Below, in pieces: positions 44,889-54,836 of a stretch of DNA of 64,000 nt (its first letter is position 1; each line of letters begins with the position of its first letter). The stretch is from Pseudomonas fluorescens (GTDB lineage: Bacteria; Pseudomonadota; Gammaproteobacteria; Pseudomonadales; Pseudomonadaceae): NCBI RefSeq assembly GCF_902497785.1, contig NZ_CABVHK010000002.1, positions 124,001 to 188,000 of the forward strand, given 5' to 3'. A model generated the notes under the pieces. It saw only the letters and a program-made list of their open reading frames with translations, was not told the origin of the DNA and ran no database searches. A program made the translations under genes and the position numbers.

Positions 44889-44901
44889 GTGTTTTTAGAC
44901 C

Positions 44902-45012
44902 TTAATGGCCGAACACATCCACCTTCTTGGCCTTCTTGTCTGCGCGCTTTTCATCGGCGGTTTTTGCCGGTTTCTTCTTTGCCGCTTTCTTTGAATCCAT
45001 GCCTTTGGCCAT
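44902..45012 (-). CDS. Short lysine-rich basic protein
   Basis: A 36-residue protein from ATG 45012 with GGAGT seven nt upstream: a Lys/Ala-rich middle (KKAAKKKPAKTADEKRADKK) and a C-terminal VDVFGH. It is too basic and simple to be given a function; DNA or RNA binding is plausible. Annotated small basic proteins of this type occur in many Pseudomonas. Confidence 0.65.
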   Translation of the reverse strand: MAKGMDSKKAAKKKPAKTADEKRADKKAKKVDVFGH

Positions 45013-45115
45013 GATACGTACTCCACTCATACGGGATGTGAGATCAGGTATACACCTATCCCCGGCCGCGCGTTCTTTTATAATCGTCCGCTTTGCGCAC
45101 ACACAGACTCCGCTT

Positions 45116-45532
45116 ATGCCCGACACCCAGTACACCCTGCTCGCCGAGCCATTATGGCCGTTGATGAACAAGTTTTATCGCGCTCACCAATCGCCGATGA
45201 AAGCGGTCCGCGACGCTCAGCTGTGGGTGGCCCGGCGTGAGGAAATCATTGGCGCCTTGTGCTTGCGCCCAGTGTCGGGCGGACATTGGTTGACCGGTCT
45301 GTTTGTCGATCCGGCCTGTCGCGAACAGGGGATCGCTGCGGCGTTGATTGCCGCAGCGGTAGAAGATCTTGAACAACCGGTGTGGCTGTTTTGCCATCCG
45401 GACTTGCGAGAATTTTATGAGCGCCGCGGATTCACGTTCGATCCGCCAATGCCTTACGCGATGGTCGAACGCCTGAGCCGTTACGCGCGCAGCAAACCGA
45501 TGATTGCCATGGGGCTGGAGCCAGTCAGGTAG
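45116..45532 (+). CDS. GNAT family N-acetyltransferase
   Basis: A 138-residue acetyltransferase with the acetyl-CoA loop VDPACREQGIAAALIAAAVE at about 63-82. ATG at 45116; a longer open frame extends upstream but overlaps the short basic gene. Substrate unknown. Confidence 0.87.
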   Translation: MPDTQYTLLAEPLWPLMNKFYRAHQSPMKAVRDAQLWVARREEIIGALCLRPVSGGHWLTGLFVDPACREQGIAAALIAAAVEDLEQPVWLFCHPDLREFYERRGFTFDPPMPYAMVERLSRYARSKPMIAMGLEPVR

Positions 45533-45548
45533 GGCTACGCAGATCCCA

Positions 45549-45638
45549 TGTGGGAGCGAGCTTGCTCGCGATTGCGATATATCAGTCACCAACAGTATTG
45601 GCTGACATGGCCTCATCGCGAGCAAGCTCGCTCCCACA
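45549..45638. repeat. REP inverted pair
   Basis: GGAGCGAGCTTGCTCGCGAT and its inverse with a 40-base spacer. Confidence 0.85.
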
Positions 45639-45660
45639 ATGTTTAGTGGTGATACCTGCG

Positions 45661-46200
45661 TTAATCGTCAGCGTTGGGGTCGAGGTCGGGGAACATCACT
45701 TCGGTAAACCCGAATTTGCTGAAGTCGGTAATCCGTGAGGGGTATAACCGGCCGATCAGGTGATCGCATTCATGCTGCACCACCCGCGCATGAAAGCCCT
45801 CGGCAACGCGCACGATCGGCTCGCCCTTGGGATCGAAACCCTCGTAGCGAATCTGCTGGTAACGCTCCACCGCGCCCCGCAGGCCGGGCACCGACAGGCA
45901 TCCTTCGAAACCCTCTTCCATCACCGGGCTCAACGGCGTAATCAGCGGATTGATCAGAATGGTCTGCGGCACCGCTTCGGCATCCGGGTAGCGCTCGCTG
46001 TGCTCGAAACCGAAGATCACCAGTTGCAGGTCGACGCCGATCTGCGGCGCGGCCAGGCCGACCCCGCCGACGCTTTCCATGGTCTGGAACATGTCGTCGA
46101 TCAGTTGCCACAACTCGGGGCTGTCGAACATCTCGGCGGGCACTGGCGGGGCAATACGCAGCAGGCGCTCATCGCCCATTTTGAGGATTTCACGGATCAT
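45661..46200 (-). CDS. def: Peptide deformylase
   Basis: A 179-residue enzyme with all three motifs: [10 protein letters not shown] (46-55), EGCLSVPG with metal ligand C101, and QHECDHL with ligands H143 and H147 and the catalytic E144. It removes the formyl group from new proteins. Its start overlaps the BrkB gene end (ATGA). Pseudomonads usually carry more than one def gene; this one is not next to fmt, so it is probably the secondary copy. Confidence 0.95.
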   Translation of the reverse strand: MIREILKMGDERLLRIAPPVPAEMFDSPELWQLIDDMFQTMESVGGVGLAAPQIGVDLQLVIFGFEHSERYPDAEAVPQTILINPLITPLSPVMEEGFEGCLSVPGLRGAVERYQQIRYEGFDPKGEPIVRVAEGFHARVVQHECDHLIGRLYPSRITDFSKFGFTEVMFPDLDPNADD

Positions 46201-47153
46201 TTGATGACTTCGTCAGCGTTCGGCTTGATCGAGTGATCCCGACCCAGTCCCGAAACGTGTTGTTTAGGTTCAACGTCGAGCTCGCCGGGGACCTTTTCAC
46301 CAGGGTCCTTGCCTTCGGTCGACATGTGTTCGATCACCGCATTCATCTCCGCGCCGAGCAACAGCACCGCCGCAGAAATATAGAAGTACAGCAACAGCAC
46401 GATGATCGCGCCGATACTGCCATACATGGCGTTGTAGTCGGCGAAGGTCTTCACATAAAACGCAAAGCCCAGGGACGCGACGATCCACACCGCCACCGCC
46501 AGCACCGAGCCGGGCGTGATGAAGCGAAACTCTTGTTTGACGTCAGGCATGACGTAATAGATCAGCGCCACGGCGATCATCATCAGCACCACGATCACCG
46601 GCCAGCGGGCGATGGTCCAGACGGTGACAATGAAATCTTCGAGGCCGACCTGCGAGGCGATCCAGCCCATCACTTGCGGCCCGAGCACCATCAGCGCGGC
46701 GGCGATCAGCAACATGCCGGCAATACCGATGGTGTAGAAAATCGACAACGGGAAGCGCTTCCACAGTGGCCGGCCCTCGACCACGTCGTACGCAGCGTTC
46801 ATCGCGCTCATCATCAATCGCACGCCGGCCGAGGCCGTATACAGCGCAATCACGATACCGATCGACAGCAAGCCACCCTTGGATTGCTGCAGCTGATCAA
46901 TGACTGGATTGACTTGCTCCAGCGCCTGGGGTGGCAAGACCAGTTCCGATTGCAGGCGCAGCCAGGAGAAGAAGTCCGGCAGGTGCAGGAAACCGATCAG
47001 GGCGATCAGAAACAGAATGAACGGGAACAGCGAAAACAGCATTTGATAGGCCAGCGCCGAGGCGTAAGTCGACATCTCGTCGTCGACGAACTCGGTGACT
47101 GTGCGCACCATCACTCGGTGGATGGGCAAGCCTTTCATGTCAGGGAAAATCAT
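46197..47153 (-). CDS. YihY/BrkB family membrane protein
   Basis: A 318-residue membrane protein with about six helices and the family block [18 protein letters not shown]. The C-terminal 50 residues are soluble and charged. ATG at 47153 with GGAGA upstream. The family is of uncertain function; the name BrkB refers to a Bordetella serum-resistance protein. Confidence 0.92.
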   Translation of the reverse strand: MIFPDMKGLPIHRVMVRTVTEFVDDEMSTYASALAYQMLFSLFPFILFLIALIGFLHLPDFFSWLRLQSELVLPPQALEQVNPVIDQLQQSKGGLLSIGIVIALYTASAGVRLMMSAMNAAYDVVEGRPLWKRFPLSIFYTIGIAGMLLIAAALMVLGPQVMGWIASQVGLEDFIVTVWTIARWPVIVVLMMIAVALIYYVMPDVKQEFRFITPGSVLAVAVWIVASLGFAFYVKTFADYNAMYGSIGAIIVLLLYFYISAAVLLLGAEMNAVIEHMSTEGKDPGEKVPGELDVEPKQHVSGLGRDHSIKPNADEVIK

Positions 47154-47276
47154 GAGCGTCTCCTTTCGCCGCAAATCGGTTGAAGTCGTGGCGACTCAGG
47201 GGCCGTTTTCTACATCAAAATAGCCTGTTTGGCGACTTTGAAACAATTTTCGGGCGCGAGTTCAGGCTGACACAAA

Positions 47277-47300
47277 AACGGCCATCCGTGGATGGCCGTT
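47277..47300. terminator. Terminator hairpin
   Basis: AACGGCCATCC and GGATGGCCGTT with a two-base loop, between BrkB and CsbD genes. Confidence 0.75.
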
Positions 47301-47323
47301 CCTGATTCGCATCAAAGCCTGAA

Positions 47324-47515
47324 TCAAGCCTTGTCGACGCCTTTCTTGACGGCGTCTTTGGCTTTGCCCACTGCTTGTTGAGCTTCGCCTTTCTTTTCCT
47401 GCACCACGCCTTCGGCGCGGACTTTATCGTTGCCGGTGGCTTTGCCGACGCCTTGCTTGACGTTGCCGACTGCTTCGTTAGCCATACCTTTTACTTTATC
47501 GCCAGTGCTGCTCAT
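47324..47515 (-). CDS. CsbD-like stress protein
   Basis: A 63-residue CsbD-type protein ([20 protein letters not shown] followed by a repeated KGxAxQAxG pattern). ATG at 47515 with GGAGA upstream. Such proteins are general-stress or stationary-phase products of unknown biochemical role. Confidence 0.9.
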   Translation of the reverse strand: MSSTGDKVKGMANEAVGNVKQGVGKATGNDKVRAEGVVQEKKGEAQQAVGKAKDAVKKGVDKA

Positions 47516-47715
47516 GGTGTTTCTCCTGTGAACAATTGAACGAGAAAAGTCGTTACACAAAGATTGACCGGAGGCGTTTGGACGGAGTTTCATTTATTTT
47601 CACGGCGACATTTCATCGTTCAGTGCACGTTGGGCTTTATGTTTGCCGAGCAACCCCCGAGAATGCGCAACGTATTCAGGCCTTGGCGCTGAAGATCCAA
47701 TCCCGTAGGAACGTT

Positions 47716-48093
47716 ATGAAACTCGATAAAAAGCAGGCCATTGCCCGCAGAAACCAGGAACTCGGCGGTGCTGTGCTTGGCGTCAACAACTGCCATTTCA
47801 GTGAATTGAACCGCAACCGCAACATCTGGTGGTTCGATCTCCCGGTGGCTCGCCTGGCCATTGGTCAGTACGAATGGATTCACCTGCTGATGCACACGCC
47901 GGACACCGACGAACTGCTGCACCTGAAAGTGCCGACGGTGTTCCTGCGCGAGAAACTCGAGGGGCTGGTGGTGCGCAACGAAGGCAAGCGCAAAGCGGCG
48001 CTGAGCCTTGAATTGAGCGCGGACAAGGATTCGTACTTGCAGGACATGCGCCCGGCGGGCACCAACGTCAATTTCGCGCAGTTCCGCCTATAA
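47716..48093 (+). CDS. Hypothetical protein
   Basis: A 125-residue protein from ATG 47716 (MKLDKKQAIARRNQELGGAV). It has WWFDLPVARLAIGQYEWIHLL and a final NVNFAQFRL. No motif I recognise. An open frame extends 60 codons upstream but without a ribosome site and with other composition. Confidence 0.72.
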   Translation: MKLDKKQAIARRNQELGGAVLGVNNCHFSELNRNRNIWWFDLPVARLAIGQYEWIHLLMHTPDTDELLHLKVPTVFLREKLEGLVVRNEGKRKAALSLELSADKDSYLQDMRPAGTNVNFAQFRL

Positions 48094-48097
48094 GCGC

Positions 48098-48173
48098 AAA
48101 GATCGCAGCCTGCGGCAGCTCCTACATTGGGATATGTTTCCCCGGTAGGAGCTGCCGCAGGCTGCGATCTTTT
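48098..48173. repeat. REP inverted pair, GATCGCAGCC family
   Basis: GATCGCAGCCTGCGGCAGCT and its inverse with a 30-base spacer, between the hypothetical gene and fadD1. Confidence 0.85.
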
Positions 48174-48183
48174 GATCTTCAAC

Positions 48184-48211
48184 AAAAAGCCCCGCATCTG
48201 CGGGGCTTTTT
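48184..48211. terminator. Bidirectional terminator
   Basis: AAAAAGCCCCGCA and TGCGGGGCTTTTT with a two-base loop, at the fadD1 end. Confidence 0.92.
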
Positions 48212-48217
48212 GTTGGG

Positions 48218-49918
48218 TTACGCGCTTACTTTCTTCGCGTTGAGCTTCTTCAGCTCTTCATCACGCAATTCCCGGCGCAGGATCTTGCCGACGTTGGTCG
48301 TCGGCAGCGCATCGCGGAACTCCACAGAACGCGGCACCTTGTAGCCGGTAACGTTGGCACGCATGTGCTCCATCACTTGCTCTTTGGTCAGGGTCACACC
48401 CGGTTTGGCGACGATAAAGATCTTGATCGCCTCGCCCGATTTCTCGTCCGGCACGCCAATGGCCGCGCATTGCAGCACGCCCGGCAAGGTCGCCAGGACA
48501 TCTTCGAGTTCATTCGGGTACACGTTGAAACCGGACACCAGGATCATGTCTTTCTTGCGATCGACGATGCGCATGTAGCCATCCGGCTGAATCACCGCGA
48601 TGTCACCGGTTTTCAGCCAGCCTTCGCTGTCGAGCATTTCATCGGTGGCGTCCTGACGCTGCCAGTAGCCCTTCATGACCTGCGGACCTTTCACACACAG
48701 CTCGCCGATTTCGCCCAACGGCTGCTCGACGCCGGCATCGTTGATGATTTTGCACAGGGTCGAAGGCACCGGAATACCGATGGTGCCGAGCTGGATGTTC
48801 TGGATCGGGTTCACCGTTGCCACCGGGCTGGTTTCGGTCATGCCGTAACCTTCGCAGATCGCGCAACCGGTGACCGCTTTCCAGCGCTCGGCCGCGGCCA
48901 GTTGCAGGGCCATGCCGCCGGAGAGAGTGACTTTCAGGGCCGAGAAATCCAGCTTGCGGAAGCCTTCGTTGTTGCACAGGGCAACGAACAGCGTGTTCAG
49001 GCCGACGAAACCGCTGAACTTCCACTTCGACAGTTCCTTGACCATCGCCGTCAAATCGCGCGGGTTGCTGATCAGGATGTTGTGGTTGCCGATCAGCATC
49101 ATCGCCATGCAATGAAAGGTGAACGCATAGATGTGGTACAGCGGCAGCGGCGTGATCAGGATCTCGCAGCCCTCATGCAGGTTGGAACCCATCAGCGCCT
49201 TGCACTGCAGCATGTTCGCCACGAGGTTGCGATGGGTCAGCATCGCCCCCTTGGCCACACCGGTGGTGCCGCCGGTGTATTGCAGCACGGCGACGTCGCT
49301 GCTGGCCGGATTGGCCTCAGCTACTGGCTGGCCATGACCCTTGCTCAGCACGTCGTTGAATTTGATGGCTTTCGGCAAGTGATACGCCGGGACCATTTTC
49401 TTCACGTATTTGATGACACTGTTGATCAGCAGACGCTTGAGCGGCGGCAGCAGGTCGGCCACTTCGGTGACGATGACGTGCTTGACCCCGGTTTTCGGCA
49501 CGACGGCCTCGGCCAGGTGCGCCATGTTTGCCAGGCAGACCAGCGCTTTGGCGCCAGAGTCGTTGAACTGGTGTTCCATTTCCCGCGCGGTGTACAGCGG
49601 GTTGGTGTTGACCACGATCAGCCCGGCGCGGATGGCACCGAATACCGCGACCGGGTACTGCAGAACGTTGGGCAGTTGCACGGCGATTCGATCGCCCGGC
49701 TGCAAGTCGGTATGCTGTTGCAGGTAAGCGGCAAAGGCCCCGGACAATTCGTACAGTTCACCGTAGGTGATTGTCTTGCCCAGGTTGCTGAATGCCGGCT
49801 TGTCGGCGAAGCGTTGGCAGGACTGCTTCAACACTGCCTGAATATTCGGATACTCGTCCGGATTGATGTCGGCAGCAATCCCGGCAGGGTACTTATCCTT
49901 CCAGAAGTCTTCGATCAT
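48218..49918 (-). CDS. fadD1: Long-chain fatty acid CoA ligase FadD1
   Basis: A 566-residue acyl-CoA synthetase. The AMP-binding loop YTGGTTGVAKGAM is at about 214-226, EGYGMTETSP near 359 and the hinge DRKKDMILVSGFNVYPNE near 456. It activates long-chain fatty acids to acyl-CoA for beta-oxidation and import. It lies tandem with fadD2, as in other pseudomonads. ATG at 49918. Confidence 0.95.
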   Translation of the reverse strand: MIEDFWKDKYPAGIAADINPDEYPNIQAVLKQSCQRFADKPAFSNLGKTITYGELYELSGAFAAYLQQHTDLQPGDRIAVQLPNVLQYPVAVFGAIRAGLIVVNTNPLYTAREMEHQFNDSGAKALVCLANMAHLAEAVVPKTGVKHVIVTEVADLLPPLKRLLINSVIKYVKKMVPAYHLPKAIKFNDVLSKGHGQPVAEANPASSDVAVLQYTGGTTGVAKGAMLTHRNLVANMLQCKALMGSNLHEGCEILITPLPLYHIYAFTFHCMAMMLIGNHNILISNPRDLTAMVKELSKWKFSGFVGLNTLFVALCNNEGFRKLDFSALKVTLSGGMALQLAAAERWKAVTGCAICEGYGMTETSPVATVNPIQNIQLGTIGIPVPSTLCKIINDAGVEQPLGEIGELCVKGPQVMKGYWQRQDATDEMLDSEGWLKTGDIAVIQPDGYMRIVDRKKDMILVSGFNVYPNELEDVLATLPGVLQCAAIGVPDEKSGEAIKIFIVAKPGVTLTKEQVMEHMRANVTGYKVPRSVEFRDALPTTNVGKILRRELRDEELKKLNAKKVSA

Positions 49919-50271
49919 GGAAGCCCACTCCTCAGCAACGCGAATTCAAATACCGCATTTTGATGCGGTTATTATTGGTGTTTGATTATGGGTGAGTCTG
50001 GCAGTTACAGCAGGCCGAGAGGTCCCAAAGCGCGCCGAGAGTAGCAGCTTTGCCGAGGGTCGACCAGAGCCAAAAGCGGCCTCTACAGTCACATTGGTGA
50101 CTCAAGAATATTCAATAGTCAGTTTTAGAGCAAAAAACCTATATGTCGCTGAAAGCCTATGAAAATGGGCTGAAAATCAAAGGATCGCAGCCTTCGGCAG
50201 CTCCTACGCAGGAATGCGATCCCCTGTAGGAGCTGCCGAAGGCTGCGATCTTTTATCGACTGCACCACCGA
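49919..50271. other. Gap between fadD1 and fadD2
   Basis: About 350 bases. The fadD1-proximal part carries only AT-rich promoter-like sequence (e.g. TAGTCAGTTTTAGAGC). A REP pair at 50179-50254 precedes the fadD2 end. No gene seen. Confidence 0.5.
50179..50254. repeat. REP inverted pair, GATCGCAGCC family
   Basis: GATCGCAGCCTTCGGCAGCT and its inverse, a CTTCGGC variant of the second family. Confidence 0.85.
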
Positions 50272-51960
50272 TCAGGCAATATCGCGCAATTCCCGCCGCA
50301 GAATCTTGCCCACCGGCGTCATCGGCAACGACTCCCGCAACACGATGTGCTTGGGCACTTTATAAGCCGTGAAGTTTTCCTTGCAGTAAGCCTTCAGTTC
50401 TTCAAGGCTCACCCCCGATTCACGTGCCACCACAAACAATTTCACCGCCTCGCCCGAACGCTCGTCTGGCACACCGATCACCGCGCAGTTGGCGACTTTC
50501 GGGTGGGCCATTACCACGTCTTCGATCTCGTTCGGGTACACGTTAAAGCCCGAGACGATGATCATGTCCTTCTTGCGATCAACGATGCGCACGAAACCGT
50601 CCGGATCGATCACAGCGATGTCGCCGGACTTGAACCAGCCTTCGACATCCAGCACTTCAGCGGTGGCTTCGGGCTTCTGCCAGTAGCCCTTCATGATCTG
50701 CGGGCCTTTGATGCACAACTCGCCCCGCTCGCCAAGCGGCTGCTCGACACCTTCATCGTTGATGACTTTGAGCGTGGTGCCCGGCACCGGCAGGCCGACG
50801 GTGCCAATCCGCGACTTGTCGCCGTACGGATTGGTACACGCCACCGGTGAGGTTTCAGTCAGGCCGTAACCTTCGGTAATGCGACAGCCGGTGAGTTGTT
50901 CCCAGCGCTCGGCGGTGGCCTTGACCAGGGCGGTGCCGCCGGAGTTGGTGAGCTTGAGGCTGGAGAAATCCAGGGTCTTGAAATCCGGATGGTCCATCAG
51001 CGCGACAAACAGTGTGTTGAGTCCCAGCAACGCCGAGAACCGCCAGTTCTTCAGCTCCTTGATGAAGCCCTTGATGTCCCGTGGATTGGTGATCAACACG
51101 TTGTGGTTGCCAGTCACCATCATGCACATGCAATTCGCCGTGAACGCATAGATGTGGTACAGCGGCAGCGGCGCGATCATCACTTCCTGACCTTCGCGCA
51201 GCAACGGCTGCCCATCGCTGCCAAACTGTCCGAGACACGCCCGCGCCTGCTGCATGTTCGCCACCAGATTGCCGTGGGTCAGCATCGCGCCCTTGGCCAG
51301 GCCGGTGGTGCCGCCGGTGTATTGCAGCACCGCGATATCATTGAGGCCGGCGTTCAGCGGCTTGATGCCCAGGCCCCGGCCCATGCGCAACGCGCTCTTG
51401 AAGGAAATGGCCTGCGGCAAGGCATAGGCCGGGACCATTTTCTTCACTTTGCTCACCAGCGTGTTGACCAGCCAGCCTTTGGCGGCGGGCATCATGTCGC
51501 CCATCTTCGCCTCGATCAGGTACTGGATGTCGGTATCGGGCAGCACTTCCTGGACCTTTTGCCCGAACATGTTCAGGTACACCAGCGCCCGGGCACCGGA
51601 ATCCTTGAACTGATGACGCATCTCCCGCGCGGTGTACAGCGGGTTGGTGTTGACCACGATCAGCCCGGCGCGCAACGCACCGAACACGGCAATCGGGTAA
51701 TGCAGGACGTTGGGCATCTGCACCGCGATGCGATCCCCGGGCGCGAGGTCGGTGTGAGCTTGCAGGTAACCGGCGAACGCGGCGCTGTAGCGTTCCAGTT
51801 CGGCGTAGGTCAGGGTGACGCCCATGTTGCTGAAGGCCGGGCGGTCAGCGAATTTTTTGCAGGAACGCTCGAACACCTCGATCACCGACTTGTAGGCCCC
51901 TTGATCAATGTCCAGGGGCACGCCGGCCGGGCGCTTGTCATTCCAGAAATCAGGTTGCAT
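50272..51960 (-). CDS. fadD2: Long-chain fatty acid CoA ligase FadD2
   Basis: A 562-residue paralogue of FadD1 with the same blocks: YTGGTTGLAKGAM at about 215-227, EGYGLTETSP and DRKKDMIIVSGFNVYPNE. ATG at 51960. The ribosome site region contains AAGAACAA overlapping the start, a Crc/Hfq-type motif. The divergent hydrolase and MaoC genes complete a conserved Pseudomonas group. Confidence 0.95.
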   Translation of the reverse strand: MQPDFWNDKRPAGVPLDIDQGAYKSVIEVFERSCKKFADRPAFSNMGVTLTYAELERYSAAFAGYLQAHTDLAPGDRIAVQMPNVLHYPIAVFGALRAGLIVVNTNPLYTAREMRHQFKDSGARALVYLNMFGQKVQEVLPDTDIQYLIEAKMGDMMPAAKGWLVNTLVSKVKKMVPAYALPQAISFKSALRMGRGLGIKPLNAGLNDIAVLQYTGGTTGLAKGAMLTHGNLVANMQQARACLGQFGSDGQPLLREGQEVMIAPLPLYHIYAFTANCMCMMVTGNHNVLITNPRDIKGFIKELKNWRFSALLGLNTLFVALMDHPDFKTLDFSSLKLTNSGGTALVKATAERWEQLTGCRITEGYGLTETSPVACTNPYGDKSRIGTVGLPVPGTTLKVINDEGVEQPLGERGELCIKGPQIMKGYWQKPEATAEVLDVEGWFKSGDIAVIDPDGFVRIVDRKKDMIIVSGFNVYPNEIEDVVMAHPKVANCAVIGVPDERSGEAVKLFVVARESGVSLEELKAYCKENFTAYKVPKHIVLRESLPMTPVGKILRRELRDIA

Positions 51961-51967
51961 TGTTCTT
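51960..51967 (-). promoter_or_regulatory. Crc/Hfq-type motif at the fadD2 start
   Basis: AAGAACAA (AAnAAnAA) overlaps the first base of the fadD2 start codon. The motif is short and could be chance. Confidence 0.4.
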
Positions 51968-52198
51968 GTCCTCTTTACCTGAGCCTATCCGGGCCGCTTT
52001 TCTGTTCGCCTTCAAAACAAGCAACGAAAAAGCGGAGCTTCACGGACACTAGCAGCTATGGCGAATCAGGCAAATATGCCAAAGGGTGTCATAGACCGTG
52101 TGAATCTTGGTGCCGTGGTGCGGCCTGATCAGACGCCAGTGCCGGGATGCGCTATACAATGGACCGAGCCCGTGCCCATGCCCGCAAAAGGAATCGCC

Positions 52199-53143
52199 AT
52201 GATCCACGACACCTTCTGGCTGACCGCGAGTGACCGCAGTCGCCTCTTCGTCAATCAGTGGTTGCCGGCCCCGCCGTTGAAAGCCGTGATTCTGCTGGCC
52301 CACGGCATGGCCGAACACAGCGGTCGCTACGCGCGCCTGGCGCAAAAGCTCTGCGATCAAGGCTACGGTGTGTACGCGCCGGACCTGCGTGGGCATGGCA
52401 GAACTGCCGAAAACGGCACACTCGGTCATTTCGCCGATGACGATGGCTGGTGCAAGGTGGTCGGCGACCTGGCCAGCCTCAATCAGCACATTGGCCAGCA
52501 ACATCCCGGCCTGCCGATTGTGCTGCTCGGCCACAGCATGGGCAGCTACATCGCCCAGGCCTATTTACTGCATCACAGCGCCAGCCTGCACGGCGCCGTG
52601 CTCAGCGGTTCGAACTTCCAGCCCATGGCGCTTTATCGCGCCGCACGGCAGATCGCCCGCCTCGAAGGATTGCGCCAGGGGCCGAAGGGTCGCAGCGCAC
52701 TGATCGAATGGCTGTCGTTCGGCTCGTTCAACAAGAAATTCAAACCGGCCCGGACACAATTCGACTGGCTCAGTCGTGATCCGAACGAGGTCGATCTGTA
52801 CGCCAACGACCCGCTCTGCGGCTTTCGCTGCACCAATCAACTGTGGATCGATTTGCTCGGCGGCTTGCAGCAAATCAGCAAAGCGTCCAATCTCGCTCAG
52901 ATTGATCCGGGCCTGCCGCTGCTGGTGATTGGCGGCGAATGTGATCCGGTGAGTGAAGGCAAGCGTCTCAAAGATCTGGCTGACGCGCTACGTGCCGCTG
53001 GCAGCCAGAGCCTGCAACTGAACGTCTATCCGCAGGCGCGGCACGAACTGTTCAACGAGAGCAATCGCGATGAAGTGACGGCCGATGTGCTGAGCTGGAT
53101 CGCACAAGCCCTCAGCCACCGCCGTCCACCCCGATCCGAATAG
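52199..53143 (+). CDS. Alpha/beta hydrolase (lysophospholipase-like)
   Basis: A 314-residue serine hydrolase. The nucleophile elbow GHSMGSY gives the catalytic Ser, HGMAEHSGRY the oxyanion region and ARHEL the catalytic His. This is the monoacylglycerol lipase/lysophospholipase group. ATG at 52199 with AAGGA six nt upstream; earlier frame extension lacks a ribosome site. It is divergent from fadD2 and followed by MaoC, consistent with lipid use. Confidence 0.92.
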   Translation: MIHDTFWLTASDRSRLFVNQWLPAPPLKAVILLAHGMAEHSGRYARLAQKLCDQGYGVYAPDLRGHGRTAENGTLGHFADDDGWCKVVGDLASLNQHIGQQHPGLPIVLLGHSMGSYIAQAYLLHHSASLHGAVLSGSNFQPMALYRAARQIARLEGLRQGPKGRSALIEWLSFGSFNKKFKPARTQFDWLSRDPNEVDLYANDPLCGFRCTNQLWIDLLGGLQQISKASNLAQIDPGLPLLVIGGECDPVSEGKRLKDLADALRAAGSQSLQLNVYPQARHELFNESNRDEVTADVLSWIAQALSHRRPPRSE

Positions 53144-53184
53144 TTTTTTGTGGTTTTTTTGATTTGTCACAGGAATTGAAACCG

Positions 53185-53655
53185 ATGACCCAGGTTACCA
53201 ACACCCCTTACGAAGCCCTTGAAATCGGCCAGACTGCCAGCTACAGCAAGACCGTTGAAGAGCGCGACATTCAATTGTTCGCCGCGATGTCCGGCGATCA
53301 CAACCCGGTGCACCTGGACGCCGAATTCGCCGCCGCCACCATGTTCAAGGAACGCATCGCACACGGCATGTTCAGTGGCGCGCTGATCAGCGCCGCCGTC
53401 GCTTGTGAGTTGCCTGGGCCGGGGACTATTTATATCGGTCAGCAGATGAGCTTTCAGAAGCCGGTGAAGATTGGCGACACCTTGACGGTGCGTCTGGAGA
53501 TTCTTGAGAAGCTACCGAAGTTTCGTGTGCGCATTGCCACACGCGTGTTCAACCAGCGCGATGAATTGGTGGTGGATGGCGAGGCGGAGATCCTGGCACC
53601 GCGCAAACAGCAGACCGTGACGTTGCCGACTTTGCCGGCGATCAGCATCGGCTGA
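53185..53655 (+). CDS. MaoC-like (R)-specific enoyl-CoA hydratase family protein
   Basis: A 156-residue hotdog-fold protein with the hydratase 2 motif: FAAMSGDHNPVHLDAEFAAA, with the catalytic Asp and His, and ERIAHGMFSGAL. It probably hydrates a trans-2-enoyl-CoA. ATG at 53185. It lies 40 bases after the hydrolase gene and is probably cotranscribed with it. Confidence 0.92.
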   Translation: MTQVTNTPYEALEIGQTASYSKTVEERDIQLFAAMSGDHNPVHLDAEFAAATMFKERIAHGMFSGALISAAVACELPGPGTIYIGQQMSFQKPVKIGDTLTVRLEILEKLPKFRVRIATRVFNQRDELVVDGEAEILAPRKQQTVTLPTLPAISIG

Positions 53656-53662
53656 TGGCCGT

Positions 53663-53739
53663 TAAAAGATCGCAGCCTTCGGCAGCTCCTACAGGTGTAC
53701 ACAAAACCCCGTAGGAGCTGCCGAAGGCTGCGATCTTTT
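53663..53739. repeat. REP inverted pair, GATCGCAGCC family
   Basis: GATCGCAGCCTTCGGCAGCT and inverse with about 28 bases between, at the convergent MaoC and efflux gene ends. Confidence 0.85.
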
Positions 53740-53743
53740 GATC

Positions 53744-54604
53744 TTATGGCGACTCCTGCACCTGCACACTCGCCGTCATTCCCGAACTCAGATTGATCCC
53801 TTCGGGCAGGTTGTCCAGTTTGATCCGCACCGGAATCCGTTGCGCCAGCCGCACCCAGTTGAACGTCGGCTCCACTTCCGCCAGTAGCTGCCCATCCGGC
53901 GTGGTGTTGCGATCGGTAATCCCGCGACTGACGCTTTCGACGTGCCCGTGCAACGCCTCGCCCGCGCTCATCAACCAGATTTTCACCGGATCGCCAACGC
54001 GAATCCGCGGCAGTTTGGTTTCCTCGAAATACGCCTGCACATAAAACGTCGAATCATCAATCAACGCCATCACCGCTTGCCCGGCATTGACGTAATTGCC
54101 CTGGGCCAGTTGCAGGTTGGTGATGTGGCCGTTGCGTGGCGCATGCACCTGGCTGCGGGCGAGGTTGAGCTCGGCGACCTTGGCTTCGGCCTGGGCTTCA
54201 CGCAGTTCGCCACGGGCGATGCCGGCGTTGATTTGTGCGTTTTCGCGCAGCTCTGCACTGATTGCCTGCGGGCCGAGGGCCGCGCGACGACTGGCTTCGC
54301 GCTCACGCAGATTGAGTTGCTGCTGGCGGGTTTGCACCACCGCCTGTGCCTTCTCCAGCGCCGCTTCAAAACGGTCGCGATCAATGCTCAACAACAGATC
54401 CCCGGCCTTCACCGGCTGGTTGTCGAACGCCTTCAGTTCGCGCACCCAGCCCGACACATCCGGGGCGATTACCACCACGTCGGCGCGAATCCGCGCATCC
54501 CGCGTCCAGGGCGTGAGCATGTAGTACTGCCACAGATGAAAACCGGCAAAAATCGCCACCACCACCAGGCACAGGGTTATCGCGACACGTACGGAGGTAC
54601 GCAT
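53744..54604 (-). CDS. HlyD family membrane fusion protein (AaeA-like)
   Basis: A 286-residue periplasmic adaptor with an N-terminal membrane helix (about 8-27), the biotinyl-lipoyl pair and a coiled-coil hairpin (about 85-145), then a beta-barrel. ATG at 54604 has AAGGAAG upstream. It is the adaptor of an AaeXAB-like efflux set with the two genes upstream. Confidence 0.92.
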   Translation of the reverse strand: MRTSVRVAITLCLVVVAIFAGFHLWQYYMLTPWTRDARIRADVVVIAPDVSGWVRELKAFDNQPVKAGDLLLSIDRDRFEAALEKAQAVVQTRQQQLNLREREASRRAALGPQAISAELRENAQINAGIARGELREAQAEAKVAELNLARSQVHAPRNGHITNLQLAQGNYVNAGQAVMALIDDSTFYVQAYFEETKLPRIRVGDPVKIWLMSAGEALHGHVESVSRGITDRNTTPDGQLLAEVEPTFNWVRLAQRIPVRIKLDNLPEGINLSSGMTASVQVQESP

Positions 54605-54629
54605 GTTCACTTCCTTATAAAAGTCTGAG

Positions 54630-54836
54630 TTAAAAACGTCCGAGGACGAGGGTGATCAAGGTCAAAACACACACATACAAGGCGCAGTCGAATAGCGCTT
54701 CGTGCCAGATCCAGCGGCCCACCGGCGTCAGGCGCAAGAGCATGCGCAGCGCCCCGGTGACCAGCAGCGCCAGCAGCACATAAATCAGAAACGGACTGAG
54801 CAGCACGCCGCCCACCGACCATTCACGCAAGCCCAT
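54630..54836 (-). CDS. DUF1656 small membrane protein (AaeX-like)
   Basis: A 68-residue membrane protein with two helices. ATG at 54836 with GGAG upstream; its start overlaps the FUSC gene end by 14 nt. It is the AaeX-type partner of aromatic-acid efflux systems. Confidence 0.9.
   Translation of the reverse strand: MGLREWSVGGVLLSPFLIYVLLALLVTGALRMLLRLTPVGRWIWHEALFDCALYVCVLTLITLVLGRF

Larger units (their letters stand above)
44284..44901. other. Long gap without a gene
   Basis: About 620 bases between the BdlA-like gene and a short basic protein. The upstream half shows no coding frame and no clear motif. It holds a single REP at 44755-44780 and a hairpin at 44854-44888. Confidence 0.5.

Noticed and set aside
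48365..49963. A 532-codon plus-strand open frame opposite fadD1
   Set aside because: It is the antisense shadow of fadD1; GC-rich codon bias leaves long open frames opposite real genes. The fadD1 protein has all motifs of an acyl-CoA ligase.
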